Shown piece by piece: positions 1-8,689 of a stretch of 64,000 nt of DNA (within the stretch, counting starts at the first letter, position 1; each line of letters starts with the position of its first letter). Under the pieces are notes generated by a model. The model did not search any database. It had not been told where the DNA came from and saw only the letters and a list, made by a program, of their open reading frames with translations. This DNA is from Lactiplantibacillus plantarum EGD-AQ4 (lineage in GTDB: Bacteria; Bacillota; Bacilli; Lactobacillales; Lactobacillaceae), in contig NZ_AVAQ01000049.1 in NCBI RefSeq assembly GCF_000463075.2, forward strand, positions 84,351 to 148,350, written 5' to 3'. Both the position numbers and the translations under genes were made by a program.

Positions 1-432
1 ATGATTACTCATGATAACAACGACTTTAGCCGCCTGAGCTTGTGCGACCAACTGCTTAACGTCCTGTTCATCATGATAACGTTCAACATCCAACGCGTCG
101 GTGAACTTTCCGGCAATCACCGCTTGACACACCTTGAAGTAGTCAGCATCGGCTAAGGCCAATTCACCGCCTTCACCCTTCGTCCGGAACGTCGTCAGCA
201 AGGCAATATCGCCTAATGCATTCCGCAATTGTTGACCGGCATCCTGCAACTTAGCGGCATCCGTGACACCGTCAAAGAAATCAATGCGCCATTCAACTAA
301 GTCCGGCTTGGCGGCCTTGATCGGGCCAACTGCGCTCAGAATATCCGCGACCGTCTTGCCCGTGATTGGTACCGCAATTTTGGGACGGCCGGTGCCTAAT
401 TCGATGTTTCGTAATTTAATGACTGGTTGCAT
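1..432 (-). CDS. aroD: 3-dehydroquinate dehydratase, type I (3-prime part beyond the window)
   Basis: Type I 3-dehydroquinate dehydratase converts 3-dehydroquinate to 3-dehydroshikimate through a Schiff base. The N-terminal 144 residues are visible, starting MQPVIKLRNIELG, with the family signatures EWRIDFF and TFRTKGEGG. The visible part ends in IMSNH, where His144 matches the catalytic histidine of the family. The Schiff-base lysine lies outside the window. The ATG at 430-432 has an AGGAGG at 441-446, eight bases away. It follows the dehydrogenase gene at 462-1346 by 29 bases on the same strand, so the two are probably co-transcribed. In this setting a catabolic role in quinate use is as likely as aromatic amino acid synthesis. 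Family call secure, role inferred. Confidence 0.9.
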   Translation of the reverse strand, partial: MQPVIKLRNIELGTGRPKIAVPITGKTVADILSAVGPIKAAKPDLVEWRIDFFDGVTDAAKLQDAGQQLRNALGDIALLTTFRTKGEGGELALADADYFKVCQAVIAGKFTDALDVERYHDEQDVKQLVAQAQAAKVVVIMSNH

Positions 433-461
433 CTCGCGCACCTCCTGATATCAATAACTTA

Positions 462-1346
462 TTATTTAGCGTCATCATCACTAAATAAAATTTGGTGGAT
501 ATAATCAACTGGCATATCCTCGCCAGTCCATAGTTTAAACGCAGCGGCACCTTGCTCGAGCATCATGCCTAATCCGTTATAAACGTGCTTTAATCCAGCT
601 TGACGCGCAACCTTCATCAGCTTGGTTGTCCGTGGGGCGTAGACGGTATCAAACACGATTTGGTCTGGACGGAACCAACTAGGATCGTCAACTAACGTCT
701 TGTCTTCAAGTGGCTTCATACCCACCCCAGTTGAATCGGTGTAAATATATGAACTCTGAATTTCTTGCTTAAAGTCATCACGATCTTCGAGTGAGTGCAA
801 GGTTGCATGACAATCCGTCTGTTCATTAATTAGTTTAACGTTTCGTTCTGCATTTGCCCACGTTGCATCATGCATATTAAAAATCGACATCTCTTTAACG
901 CCATCTAGCGCCGCCTGAACAGCAATGGCAGTCCCAGCACCACCGGCACCTGACAATGTCATCTTGTGGCCACGAATGTCTAACCCTTCATCAGCTAGCG
1001 CTTTCATAAACCCAATACCATCAGTCGTATATCCAGTCAATACACCATCATCGTTAACGATCGTATTAACCGCGCCCACCATCTTAGCAGCTGGGTCTAA
1101 CTTATCAAGCAGTGGAATGACTTTCTGCTTGTTGGGCATTGAAATATTGGATCCGCGCATGTCTAAGGTCCGGATTGATTCAATGGCACTTGGTAACGTC
1201 TCATTCGTGACTTCAAATGCTAAGTAGGCATAGTTTAAGCCCAATTTAGCAAAAGCATTGTTGTGCATAGTTGGTGACATTGAATGTCTAATCGGATATG
1301 CCATTAAGCCAATCAGTATTGTATGTCCATCAATTCGTTCTGTCAT
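462..1346 (-). CDS. aroE: Quinate/shikimate dehydrogenase, AroE/YdiB family (paralogue 1)
   Basis: NAD(P)-dependent shikimate or quinate dehydrogenase of 294 residues. Substrate-binding Ser22 and Ser24 (HSMSP), catalytic Lys73 (SNISMPNK) and Asp109 (TTDGIGF) are present, followed by the GAGGAGT nucleotide-binding loop. The segment after the second beta strand (FNMHDATWANAE) is acidic, more like the NAD-capable YdiB than a strict NADP AroE. The usual NAT-x-x-GM motif is altered to DSTGVGM. The ATG at 1344-1346 was chosen because GAGGAG (1355-1360) sits eight bases upstream; an in-frame GTG at 1353-1355 would overlap that site. The gene leads an operon with aroD and is divergent from a LysR gene. 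Enzyme family is clear; substrate is inferred. Confidence 0.87.
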   Translation of the reverse strand: MTERIDGHTILIGLMAYPIRHSMSPTMHNNAFAKLGLNYAYLAFEVTNETLPSAIESIRTLDMRGSNISMPNKQKVIPLLDKLDPAAKMVGAVNTIVNDDGVLTGYTTDGIGFMKALADEGLDIRGHKMTLSGAGGAGTAIAVQAALDGVKEMSIFNMHDATWANAERNVKLINEQTDCHATLHSLEDRDDFKQEIQSSYIYTDSTGVGMKPLEDKTLVDDPSWFRPDQIVFDTVYAPRTTKLMKVARQAGLKHVYNGLGMMLEQGAAAFKLWTGEDMPVDYIHQILFSDDDAK

Positions 1347-1410
1347 AAAAAACACTCCTCAATTTATTTTCGGGTTTGTTACTCAATTCACTTGTTATGT
1401 TAGCAAAATA

Positions 1411-1482
1411 GTTTAATATAATAAATATGGATGATTCGTTTAAATCATCAAATTTTTCTATGAATAAAGGAGTGTCCTGACC
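1411..1482. promoter_or_regulatory. Divergent promoter region with a candidate LysR operator
   Basis: The gap between the leftward aroE paralogue and the rightward LysR gene is AT rich. It holds an inverted repeat, GATGATT (1430-1436) and AATCATC (1443-1449), whose arms are separated by six bases. LysR-type regulators typically bind such imperfect dyads between themselves and a divergent target. Binding is inferred. Confidence 0.4.
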
Positions 1483-2412
1483 ATGAATTTAAGGCATTTA
1501 ATTTTCTTCAAAGAGTTGGCTCGAACTCAACATATGGCAAAAGCGGCGGAAAATCTTGGCATTTCACAGCCCTCACTCAGCTATGCAATTAAGAAGCTCG
1601 AACATGAGTTGGGCGTCCCCCTGTTCGAAGCCGATGGTCGTAATATCAAGTTAACGTCCATTGGTGGCGTCTATTTGAAGTACGTTACCGCTACTTTAAA
1701 TGATTTATCACAAGGTAATGAACTCGTTAAGCAACTGATGGATCCTGATACCGGGCACGTCAAATTGGGATTTACGTACACCCTTGGCCAGCAGTTGGTG
1801 CCAGAGTTAATGTCTAACTTTAAAATGCAACCTAGAAATCAAGCTATCACCTTTGAACTTGGTCAAGGAAACTCTCAGGGATTGCTACAAGGATTAGCAT
1901 ATGAACAATATGACATCGTGCTGGCCTCCAACGTCCGAAAGCTTGGTGACCAGTTCACAGCGCACCTCTTTGACTTCATTCCACTAGTCCAACAAGAAAT
2001 CGTTGCGGTGGTTCCAAATGATCATCCACTGGCTCAAAACGACTCACTTCACGTCGCTGATCTAGCAGCTTACCCGATGATTCAATTTTCAAAAAATAGT
2101 GGGTTGCGCCCATTAATTGACCAAATTCTGGCAGCCGCCCACGTTCAACCTAAAGTGGCTTTCGAAGTTGAAGAAGATCACACCATGGCGGGCTTCGTGC
2201 GATACAAATTGGGCGTTGCGTTAATGCCTTATTTGCCGCTATTAAACCCTAGTCAGGTTTGCATCAAACACCTAGTTGATCAGCCGCTTAACCACCAGAT
2301 TTATCTGATCGTCCGCCGTAGTGGATTCGTTACGCCAGCCGTTCACCGTTTTCAAGAATTTGCGCGCAGCTACTGTTGGCAACATTATACTGACCAGGAC
2401 CGATTAATCTAA
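1483..2412 (+). CDS. LysR-family transcriptional regulator
   Basis: LysR-type regulator of 309 residues. The N-terminal winged helix-turn-helix (about residues 1-60) contains the typical HMAKAAENLGISQPSLSYAI recognition segment, and a periplasmic-binding-like effector domain follows. The start has AAAGGAG upstream. It is divergent from the aroE paralogue and aroD, so it probably senses a quinate or shikimate pathway intermediate and controls that operon. It converges with the MFS transporter gene, and both share the terminator hairpin at 2411-2445. It is similar in layout to the second LysR gene at 7516. The effector is inferred from context only. Confidence 0.88.
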   Translation: MNLRHLIFFKELARTQHMAKAAENLGISQPSLSYAIKKLEHELGVPLFEADGRNIKLTSIGGVYLKYVTATLNDLSQGNELVKQLMDPDTGHVKLGFTYTLGQQLVPELMSNFKMQPRNQAITFELGQGNSQGLLQGLAYEQYDIVLASNVRKLGDQFTAHLFDFIPLVQQEIVAVVPNDHPLAQNDSLHVADLAAYPMIQFSKNSGLRPLIDQILAAAHVQPKVAFEVEEDHTMAGFVRYKLGVALMPYLPLLNPSQVCIKHLVDQPLNHQIYLIVRRSGFVTPAVHRFQEFARSYCWQHYTDQDRLI

Positions 2413-2445
2413 AAATTGCGTCCTCATCACAAAGACGCAATTTTA
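2411..2445. terminator. Bidirectional terminator
   Basis: Perfect 11-bp stem AAAATTGCGTC (2412-2422) / GACGCAATTTT (2434-2444) with A and T tracts on either side. It lies between convergent lysR and MFS genes. Confidence 0.85.
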
Positions 2446-2448
2446 ATC

Positions 2449-3696
2449 TTAATTTTCAACACTAGAAGCCGTCGAGACAGCTGATGATTGTCCACGATAC
2501 TTAACAATCAAGGCTAAGCCGACGCCGATCAGTGTGATCACAACGTTCATTAAAATAATCATTCTTGGTGCACTGGCTCCGGTGACTTTTGTCAAATAGG
2601 CGGCAGCCGATAATACGACGTAATTAGCAACACTAGAAGCAATCATTACCAGCGATGTGGCGAGACCTTTGCTGTCCGGGAAGAAGCCAATGGTCGTTGA
2701 AGTGGCTAACTGGAGCACCCCACCAGCGGCAGCATAACCGATTACAAAGCTTCCAATGTACAAAATAACGGGATTACTGATGAAGTAGCACAGTAATAAC
2801 ATGACGATTGAAATACTTGGATACAGGACCAGCACTGTCGTCTCTTTCAAGCCCATATGAATGAACTGGGCCGTCAAAAGTACGGCAACCGTTGCCCCGA
2901 CGGCATAAAATGATTGTAAGGTACTTGGATCTTTGATGCCGTAGCTCGCTCCTAATTCTTGGTTACAGTTGAGCCAGATCATGAAGGTGGCAGAACTTGT
3001 AAAGCCGATTAAAATCGAGGCAATTGAAGCTGGCGTAAAACGATGCTTCGATCCACCCTTATTAGTTGTTGATTGTGTTTTAACGGCCGTCTTATCTTGT
3101 TGTGGAAATGGTAAAATCAGCACTAAGATTGCATCGGCAATCATTAGAATCCCGCAACCAATGAAGATGACTTTATATGATAACTGTGCGCTTGCAACTA
3201 ATCCAATGACAAATGGCAGAATGAATTGCGCCACCGTAATCGCAAATTTTGTAAACAAGTTCGCAATTGAAGCGGACTTAGGGAAGATTTCCATCACACT
3301 TGGTGAGACACAAGTGTCCAAGAATGAATTGGCAATCCCATTAACGATACCAATCGCGTAAGCCCACCACATACTATGGACACTAATCATGCCGAAGAAG
3401 AAGACGGCATATAACGCGATACCAATAAAGCCACTGATTCGCCGACCAACTTTGTCTGAGACGGGACCCGAAAATGGATAAGCAATGAGGCGTCCGAGAC
3501 CATATGCCGCAATCACTGAAACAACCATACTAACATCGATCGTGCCATTGGCTAGCGTTGTCGCACCCCAAGCTTTCGCAAAATCGGTCTTGTACTGCCC
3601 CATAATTGAGGAAGCAATCCCCAAAATGAAGTAGGCAAAATAAAGTGCTAGGGCTGTAACATAGTATTTACGGTTCGAATTTGTATTAGTTGCCAT
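2449..3696 (-). CDS. MFS transporter, probable quinate/shikimate uptake
   Basis: Major facilitator superfamily carrier of 415 residues with about 12 predicted membrane segments. The loop motif GPVSDKVGRR after the second segment is the classic MFS signature. The ATG at 3694-3696 follows the upstream dehydrogenase stop codon by one base, with a G-rich ribosome site inside that gene, so translation is probably coupled. A start 18 bases earlier overlapping that gene is possible but lacks its own site. As last gene of the five-gene operon TIM-barrel/SDR/aroE/aroE/MFS, it likely imports the acid degraded by the others. Substrate is inferred. Confidence 0.82.
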   Translation of the reverse strand: MATNTNSNRKYYVTALALYFAYFILGIASSIMGQYKTDFAKAWGATTLANGTIDVSMVVSVIAAYGLGRLIAYPFSGPVSDKVGRRISGFIGIALYAVFFFGMISVHSMWWAYAIGIVNGIANSFLDTCVSPSVMEIFPKSASIANLFTKFAITVAQFILPFVIGLVASAQLSYKVIFIGCGILMIADAILVLILPFPQQDKTAVKTQSTTNKGGSKHRFTPASIASILIGFTSSATFMIWLNCNQELGASYGIKDPSTLQSFYAVGATVAVLLTAQFIHMGLKETTVLVLYPSISIVMLLLCYFISNPVILYIGSFVIGYAAAGGVLQLATSTTIGFFPDSKGLATSLVMIASSVANYVVLSAAAYLTKVTGASAPRMIILMNVVITLIGVGLALIVKYRGQSSAVSTASSVEN

Positions 3697-3697
3697 T

Positions 3698-4582
3698 TTA
3701 ACGACCCCCATCATCTGAGAAGAATCGCTTCGTCACTTCTTCGACTGGCATCTCTTGACCAGTGTATAGTTTGAAGGCTGCTGCACCTTGCCAGACCAAC
3801 ATGCCTTTTCCACCAATCGTTTGACTACCATGTGCCGCGGCATCCGCCAACATCTTGGTAGTCGCTGGATTGTAGACGGTATCCGTCACCACTAAATCTG
3901 AACGATAAACACGCATATCTTTAATATTAGTTTGATCGACATTCGGGGCCATTCCGGCTTTGGTGGCATTGGCCAAAATATCACTCTGACCAATTGCTTC
4001 AGCCAGTGCCGTCTGATCATTAATATCGCCGACCGTCACTTGACAAGCTGGAACTTTCTTCATAATCTTTTTTGTAGTCAGTTCTGCATTTTGATAAAAA
4101 TCATCCTTAGGGTTAAAAATATGAATTGCTTGTGCACCATCGAGTGCCATTTGAACCGCAATCGCAGTAGCCGCACCCCCAGCACCTAAAACAGTGAGCC
4201 GTTTTCCCTTAGGATCAACACCGTGATGCCGCAGATTTTCAACATAACCAGCACCATCTGTGTTGTGGCCGACTAAGACACCATCATTGTTGACGATGGT
4301 GTTCACAGCGCCAATCAACTCAGCGGCTGGCGAAAGTTCGTCAACTAATTCTGCTGCGACTTTCTTACACGGCATCGTCACATTGGCACCACGCATATTT
4401 AAGACGCGCATCTTAGTCAGTGCACTCGCCATCTCATCAGCTTGAATATCAAAAGCTAAATAAGCGTCATTGATTCCTGCTTGTTCAAAACTATAATTAT
4501 ACATTGCTGGCGAACCAGAATGGCCTACAGGTGAGCCAAACAGTCCTAACATCGTCGTATGACCGTCAATCCGTGCTTCCAT
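3698..4582 (-). CDS. aroE: Quinate/shikimate dehydrogenase, AroE/YdiB family (paralogue 2)
   Basis: Second AroE-family dehydrogenase, again exactly 294 residues. Ser22 and Ser24 (HSGSP), catalytic Lys73 (NVTMPCK), NTDGAGY, GAGGAAT and the NATKAGM motif are intact. The nucleotide-selectivity region FNPKDDFYQNAE is YdiB-like, suggesting NAD can be used. The ATG at 4580-4582 follows AGGAGG (4591-4596); the longer open frame to 4750 runs into the upstream gene and has no reason to be translated. The gene lies 13 bases after paralogue 3 and directly before the MFS gene. It is probably quinate or shikimate dehydrogenase feeding 3-dehydro acids to the dehydratase; which acid it prefers is unknown. 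Confidence 0.88.
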   Translation of the reverse strand: MEARIDGHTTMLGLFGSPVGHSGSPAMYNYSFEQAGINDAYLAFDIQADEMASALTKMRVLNMRGANVTMPCKKVAAELVDELSPAAELIGAVNTIVNNDGVLVGHNTDGAGYVENLRHHGVDPKGKRLTVLGAGGAATAIAVQMALDGAQAIHIFNPKDDFYQNAELTTKKIMKKVPACQVTVGDINDQTALAEAIGQSDILANATKAGMAPNVDQTNIKDMRVYRSDLVVTDTVYNPATTKMLADAAAHGSQTIGGKGMLVWQGAAAFKLYTGQEMPVEEVTKRFFSDDGGR

Positions 4583-4595
4583 TACTTGATCCTCC

Positions 4596-5480
4596 TCAGT
4601 GTTGCTTGGCGACTTGCTTCGCTTCGTATGCTTGGTATTCGGCCGTTGGCATATCCTTACCCGTAAAGAGTTTGTATGCTGCGTCACCTTGCCATAACAG
4701 CATTCCTTTACCTGGTGCCACCGTGCAGCCCAACGCTTCGGCGTCTTCAATTAACTTCGTCTTCAGTGGATTATAAACAGTATCTGTAACGACTAAATCT
4801 GAACGTAAATAACTAGGATCAACCAGCGATTGACCGTCTAGCGGCTTCATACCAACGATCGTCGCATTAACTAAGATATCAGCATCTTCAATCTCAGCTT
4901 TTAATTTAGACTGATCCTCGAGATGATAAACATTAACATCAACTTCTGGCTTAGCTTCCTTAATCTTCTGTTGTGTCTTTTCAGCATTGGCATAAAAATC
5001 ATCGTCACGGTTAAAGATTGCCAATGACTTTGCACCGTCTAAGGCACATTGGACTTGTAAGGCAGTCGCTGCACCACCAGCGCCAATCACAACTAGCTTC
5101 TTACCGGCAACATCCACGCCATTTTCTTTCAAATTGCGGACAAACCCGATACCATCGGTAATATGTCCCGTTAATTTACCATTATCATTCACAATAACGT
5201 TGATAGCGCCTACAATTTTAGCTGCTGGTGATAAATCATCGACCAGCGTTGCGGCAACGCTTTTACATGGCATCGTCACATTACTCCCGCGAACTTTAAA
5301 TAGCCGTAACGCATCAATCGCTTCTGGCATTTGCTCTTTTTTGACGTCAAATGCAAGGTAAGCATAATCTAGTCCTTGTTGTTGGAAACTGAAATTATAC
5401 ATTGCTGGCGAGCCTGAATGACCAACGGGTGACCCTAGTAACGTAAATAAACCGGTTGTTCCTGAAATACGCTTTTCCAT
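4596..5480 (-). CDS. aroE: Quinate/shikimate dehydrogenase, AroE/YdiB family (paralogue 3)
   Basis: Third AroE-family dehydrogenase, 294 residues. Ser22 and Ser24 (HSGSP), catalytic lysine in NVTMPCK, GAGGAAT loop, FNRDDDFYANAE selectivity segment and NATIVGM motif are visible. The conserved NTDG region reads HITDGIGF here, a small departure. RBS GAGGAG lies ten bases before the ATG. It is more like paralogue 2 than paralogue 1 by eye, suggesting tandem duplication. It sits downstream of the SDR gene, separated by an intercistronic hairpin, and upstream of paralogue 2. Family assignment is firm; specific substrate and direction of reaction are not readable. Confidence 0.88.
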   Translation of the reverse strand: MEKRISGTTGLFTLLGSPVGHSGSPAMYNFSFQQQGLDYAYLAFDVKKEQMPEAIDALRLFKVRGSNVTMPCKSVAATLVDDLSPAAKIVGAINVIVNDNGKLTGHITDGIGFVRNLKENGVDVAGKKLVVIGAGGAATALQVQCALDGAKSLAIFNRDDDFYANAEKTQQKIKEAKPEVDVNVYHLEDQSKLKAEIEDADILVNATIVGMKPLDGQSLVDPSYLRSDLVVTDTVYNPLKTKLIEDAEALGCTVAPGKGMLLWQGDAAYKLFTGKDMPTAEYQAYEAKQVAKQH

Positions 5481-5511
5481 AATTTATAATCTCCTCGTCT
5501 ATTGAATAAGG

Positions 5512-5543
5512 AAAGAGACTGAGACAGTTGTCCCAGTCTCATC
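5512..5543 (-). terminator. Intercistronic hairpin
   Basis: Stem GAGACTGAGAC (5515-5525) / GTCCCAGTCTC (5530-5540) with one G-T pair, lying between the SDR gene and paralogue 3. On the minus strand it is followed by a pyrimidine-rich stretch, so it may be a partial terminator or an mRNA processing or stability element inside the operon. Confidence 0.55.
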
Positions 5544-5571
5544 CACAAGTTCATGTAACTGAATTAAATCA

Positions 5572-6411
5572 TTATTTTTTCGCTGGTTGATGATGATCGA
5601 TCGCGTATTGACGACGGCCACCTGGCTTTGGAATCATATCAGAAATCATGATATTCAAGCCACCATCGACAGTGACTTCACCGCCATTAGTGTAATCAGA
5701 ACGATCACTAGCCATGAATAACACTGTATTGGCGATGTCATCCAAAGTCCCGATGCGACGACTAGCAACTAAGCGTTCCCGACCTTCTTCAACTTTAGGA
5801 TCACTATAGAAGTTTTCTGATAACGGCGTCTTAACTAAGCATGGTAGGACACAGTTACTCCGAACACCGTATTGTCCCCATTCAGCGGCCATCTGCTTCG
5901 ACATCATGTTAACCGCTGCCTTAGTCGTACTATAAGCACCACTATAAGTTTCTGGATAACGTGAAGCAACCGTTGAGATGTGAACCATTGTACCGTGCTT
6001 TTGTTGAATCATGACACGGCCGAAACGTTGTGACATCAAGAAATAACCCGTTAAGTTAACATTTAAAGCTGCTTGCCATTCGTCTAATCGTAGATCTTCA
6101 AGAGGTGAGAAACGTAAGATTGCAGCCGTGTTAACTAAGACATCAATCTTTCCGAACTTGTCAGTGACTGCTTTAACCGCAGCGTCAACTTCTGCTTCAT
6201 TGGTGGTATTGCACTTAACTGCCAATGTTTCGACACCATATTTGTCTGCAAGTGCTTTAGCATGTTCTTGAGTCTTGTCCTCAAGCATATCAATTAACAC
6301 AATCTTGGCACCTTGTTTTGCGAATTCCTCACAAAACTTAGTTCCCATGCCACCAACAGCACCTGTAATTGCAACCACTTTATCTGTTAATCCTAGCCAA
6401 TTATTAGTCAT
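5572..6411 (-). CDS. SDR-family NAD(P)-dependent oxidoreductase
   Basis: Classical short-chain dehydrogenase of 279 residues. It has the TGAVGGMG dinucleotide loop (residues 16-23), acidic LIDM at the end of the second strand (suggesting NAD(H)), the NTAA motif and the catalytic YSGAYSTTK Tyr/Lys pair. The start has AAGGAG upstream. It is the second gene of the quinate/shikimate-type operon, 26 bases after the TIM-barrel gene. A plausible role is oxidation or reduction of an alicyclic hydroxy acid in the same pathway, but the family is too broad to name a substrate. Confidence 0.85.
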   Translation of the reverse strand: MTNNWLGLTDKVVAITGAVGGMGTKFCEEFAKQGAKIVLIDMLEDKTQEHAKALADKYGVETLAVKCNTTNEAEVDAAVKAVTDKFGKIDVLVNTAAILRFSPLEDLRLDEWQAALNVNLTGYFLMSQRFGRVMIQQKHGTMVHISTVASRYPETYSGAYSTTKAAVNMMSKQMAAEWGQYGVRSNCVLPCLVKTPLSENFYSDPKVEEGRERLVASRRIGTLDDIANTVLFMASDRSDYTNGGEVTVDGGLNIMISDMIPKPGGRRQYAIDHHQPAKK

Positions 6412-6437
6412 TAGTACTCGCTCCTTCTACTCAATTA

Positions 6438-7289
6438 TTAAGCCTGAACTGGATCTTTTAAAATTTCAGGCCAAGCTTGCTTCAAAACTGACACAGTTTG
6501 CTTATACGTATAATCAGCAACGTAGTCAATTCCCTTAGCCATGTACTGATCCGAAATCACTTCCACACCAATCACCTTAGGATCGACGCCAGCGTCCTTG
6601 ATCATCTTTACGAAACCAGCTGTGTCTAAGTCACCAGCACCTGGGGCCAACCGATCGTGCATTGATTCATCACGTAAGATGGAAGTTGCGTATGGCCGGG
6701 TGTAGGCATCGTCGATTTGAATTGAAATAACTCGTTTAGCCTGTTCCTTGGTTAATAAATCATATGGTTGGTTAGCGCGAACCCAGTGCCACATATCTAA
6801 TAACATGTAGACATTGTCGCAGTTAGCTTTCTGCATGATTTTCCAAGTCTTATCCAAATTTGGCAGGCCGCTGTATGGCATTGGTTCTAGTGCAATAATC
6901 AAATCGCCCGCACGCGCAGCCAACTCTTGTAACTTCTTAGCGGTATAATCAATATCATAATCTTCCATCAAACCAGTATTGATGTGCTTTACACCGAACA
7001 GTTCACACATATGGAAGCAAGCTTGTTCCTTATACTTTTGTTCATATGACCGTTGGGGTTCACACCACTGAACAATGTATTCAACTTCGGTACAACGAAT
7101 CTGGTATTTATTTAAAATGTTCAAAATATCCTGATCCGTTAAGCCTTCATTCAAAGCATCAACATAAGTTTCAGCGCGTAAGCCGATGCCATCATAACCA
7201 GCAGCACTTGCAGCCTTACAACGATCTTCAAATGTACATTGATCACCAAGCGTCCAGGAACTAATTGTAATTGGATGTGCTTTTGTCAT
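6438..7289 (-). CDS. TIM-barrel sugar isomerase/dehydratase-like protein (AP-endonuclease 2 family)
   Basis: 283-residue xylose isomerase-like TIM-barrel protein. Metal-ligand type segments are visible: IALEPMP, MLLDMWHW, ISIQIDDA and VIGVEVISDQ, the usual Glu/Asp/His pattern of this family. It starts at ATG 7287-7289 behind GGAGG; the longer frame to 7343 is a read-through without a ribosome site. Members include sugar epimerases and 3-dehydroshikimate dehydratases (QuiC/AsbF type). As first gene of a quinate/shikimate operon, a dehydratase converting 3-dehydroshikimate to protocatechuate is a reasonable guess, but an isomerase of a carbocyclic intermediate is equally possible. A divergent LysR gene lies upstream. 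Confidence 0.78.
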   Translation of the reverse strand: MTKAHPITISSWTLGDQCTFEDRCKAASAAGYDGIGLRAETYVDALNEGLTDQDILNILNKYQIRCTEVEYIVQWCEPQRSYEQKYKEQACFHMCELFGVKHINTGLMEDYDIDYTAKKLQELAARAGDLIIALEPMPYSGLPNLDKTWKIMQKANCDNVYMLLDMWHWVRANQPYDLLTKEQAKRVISIQIDDAYTRPYATSILRDESMHDRLAPGAGDLDTAGFVKMIKDAGVDPKVIGVEVISDQYMAKGIDYVADYTYKQTVSVLKQAWPEILKDPVQA

Positions 7290-7515
7290 AATATTTTTCC
7301 TCCAAGGATAGTGGATTCGTAACATGCATGTTCTGTGATTCACATAATTTATTTTACAAGTTAAATGTAATCGCTATCAGCAAAAACGTCCAATTGCTTT
7401 TATCCACCATAAACCATAGCTAAAAGTTATTAATTCTGGTATATTAGCCTTAGAACAAAGTTTCTAATACCCGTCAGTCACTAACAAGTTTAAGTTTCAG
7501 GGGGTCAGAAGAATC

Positions 7516-8421
7516 ATGAATCTGGATCATCTACGTTATTTCGTCGCGCTTTCTCGCACAGAAAACTATACACAAACTGCCAAGCTGTTACATATTACAC
7601 AACCTAGTCTAACCAAAGCCATCCATTCATTGGAGGCCGAGCTCAATGTCGGTCTCTTTCAAAAATCCGGACGAAGTGTCACATTAACGCCTGCCGGTAA
7701 GGTCTTCGCTAACGATGTCGAATCCGCATTATTACTTTTAGACAAGAGCGTCACTAACGTCAAACGGTTTAATCAGCAAAAATCCCCTATTCGAATCGCA
7801 GCACTCAGAACGCTCAGTATCAAATGGCTACCAGATATGGCCCAACGATTTCTTCAATTGAGTCCCCACTCAGCCGTGCAGTTTCAGTTCAATACAGATA
7901 CTGGCCTCTCCCCGGACATTTTGCGGGGACTCCGGGATGGGAAGTATGACGTAGCATTTTGTTCTAAGCTAGATCATTTCAGCGATATTGCTTTCTTCCC
8001 AGTCGCTGAACAAACGATGGTCTGTATCACGCCCACGACTCACCCGTTGGCGAACCGCTCCAGCATTAACCTGGCGGAGACACTGGCTTATCCGCAAATT
8101 ACGTTTTCAGAGCGTAGCGGCTTACATCCCATCATGAAGAAACTCTTCAATGACTGTGGCGGCCAACCAATTAGCGCATACGCGGTCGAAGAAGATCAAG
8201 CCATCGCCGGATTGGTCGCTAGTGGATTTGGGATTGCAATCGTCCCGAATATGTCGATTCTTCAAAATATGCCTGTCAAAATCATTCCATTGTCATTTCC
8301 AACTTGGCAACGAATCTTATACATGGCAGTTTTAAAACATCGGACGCCGCAGCCCGCAATGGAAGAATTCATTAAGTTCGTTCGAGATCAGAGTAAAACC
8401 TTATCCGTTAATAACATCTAA
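7516..8421 (+). CDS. LysR-family transcriptional regulator
   Basis: 301-residue LysR regulator. The N-terminal helix-turn-helix includes ENYTQTAKLLHITQPSLTKA, and an effector-binding domain follows. AGGGGGT stands before the ATG. It is divergent from the five-gene operon starting at 7289 and upstream of a same-strand MFS transporter gene. This second LysR mirrors the first at 1483, so the two halves of the quinate/shikimate region seem to have separate sensors. The co-inducer is not predictable from sequence. Confidence 0.88.
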   Translation: MNLDHLRYFVALSRTENYTQTAKLLHITQPSLTKAIHSLEAELNVGLFQKSGRSVTLTPAGKVFANDVESALLLLDKSVTNVKRFNQQKSPIRIAALRTLSIKWLPDMAQRFLQLSPHSAVQFQFNTDTGLSPDILRGLRDGKYDVAFCSKLDHFSDIAFFPVAEQTMVCITPTTHPLANRSSINLAETLAYPQITFSERSGLHPIMKKLFNDCGGQPISAYAVEEDQAIAGLVASGFGIAIVPNMSILQNMPVKIIPLSFPTWQRILYMAVLKHRTPQPAMEEFIKFVRDQSKTLSVNNI

Positions 8422-8431
8422 ACAACAAGCG

Positions 8432-8485
8432 AAAAAATCGCATTTAACCGATAACCTCAGGCTATTGATTGAATGCGATTTTGTT
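8432..8485 (+). terminator. Terminator after lysR
   Basis: Stem AAAATCGCATT (8434-8444) / AATGCGATTTT (8472-8482) around a 27-base loop, followed by TGTTATT. It separates the lysR gene from the MFS gene downstream. Confidence 0.75.
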
Positions 8486-8567
8486 ATTAGACACTTGCCG
8501 TGGCCGTGTTAAAATTTGAAGTGAATCAATGATTGTGAATTTAGTATCAATTTAATATTTTGTAAGA

Positions 8568-8645
8568 TGTAAACCGTTTACTTGTCTGTTTTAACGTTAT
8601 TTATAATCCGGTCATTCAGCCTTAATATAACCGTTTAAAACCGTT
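8568..8645 (+). promoter_or_regulatory. Upstream region of MFS gene with AACCGTTTA repeats and a cre-like dyad
   Basis: TGTAAACCGTTTAC (8568-8581) is a near-palindrome resembling a cre or LacI-type site. AACCGTTTA recurs near 8633 and AACCGTTAA immediately after it. The repeats lie within 120 bases of the transporter start, so an operator role is likely; the protein that binds is unknown. Confidence 0.4.
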
Positions 8646-8689
8646 AATTTAGCCAAGTTTGTGAAAAATAGAATTGGTGGGTGACAACC

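Noticed and set aside
3697..4750. Longer 350-residue form of AroE paralogue 2
   Set aside because: The extra N-terminal residues overlap the upstream gene out of frame; the 294-residue form has AGGAGG and matches both paralogues.
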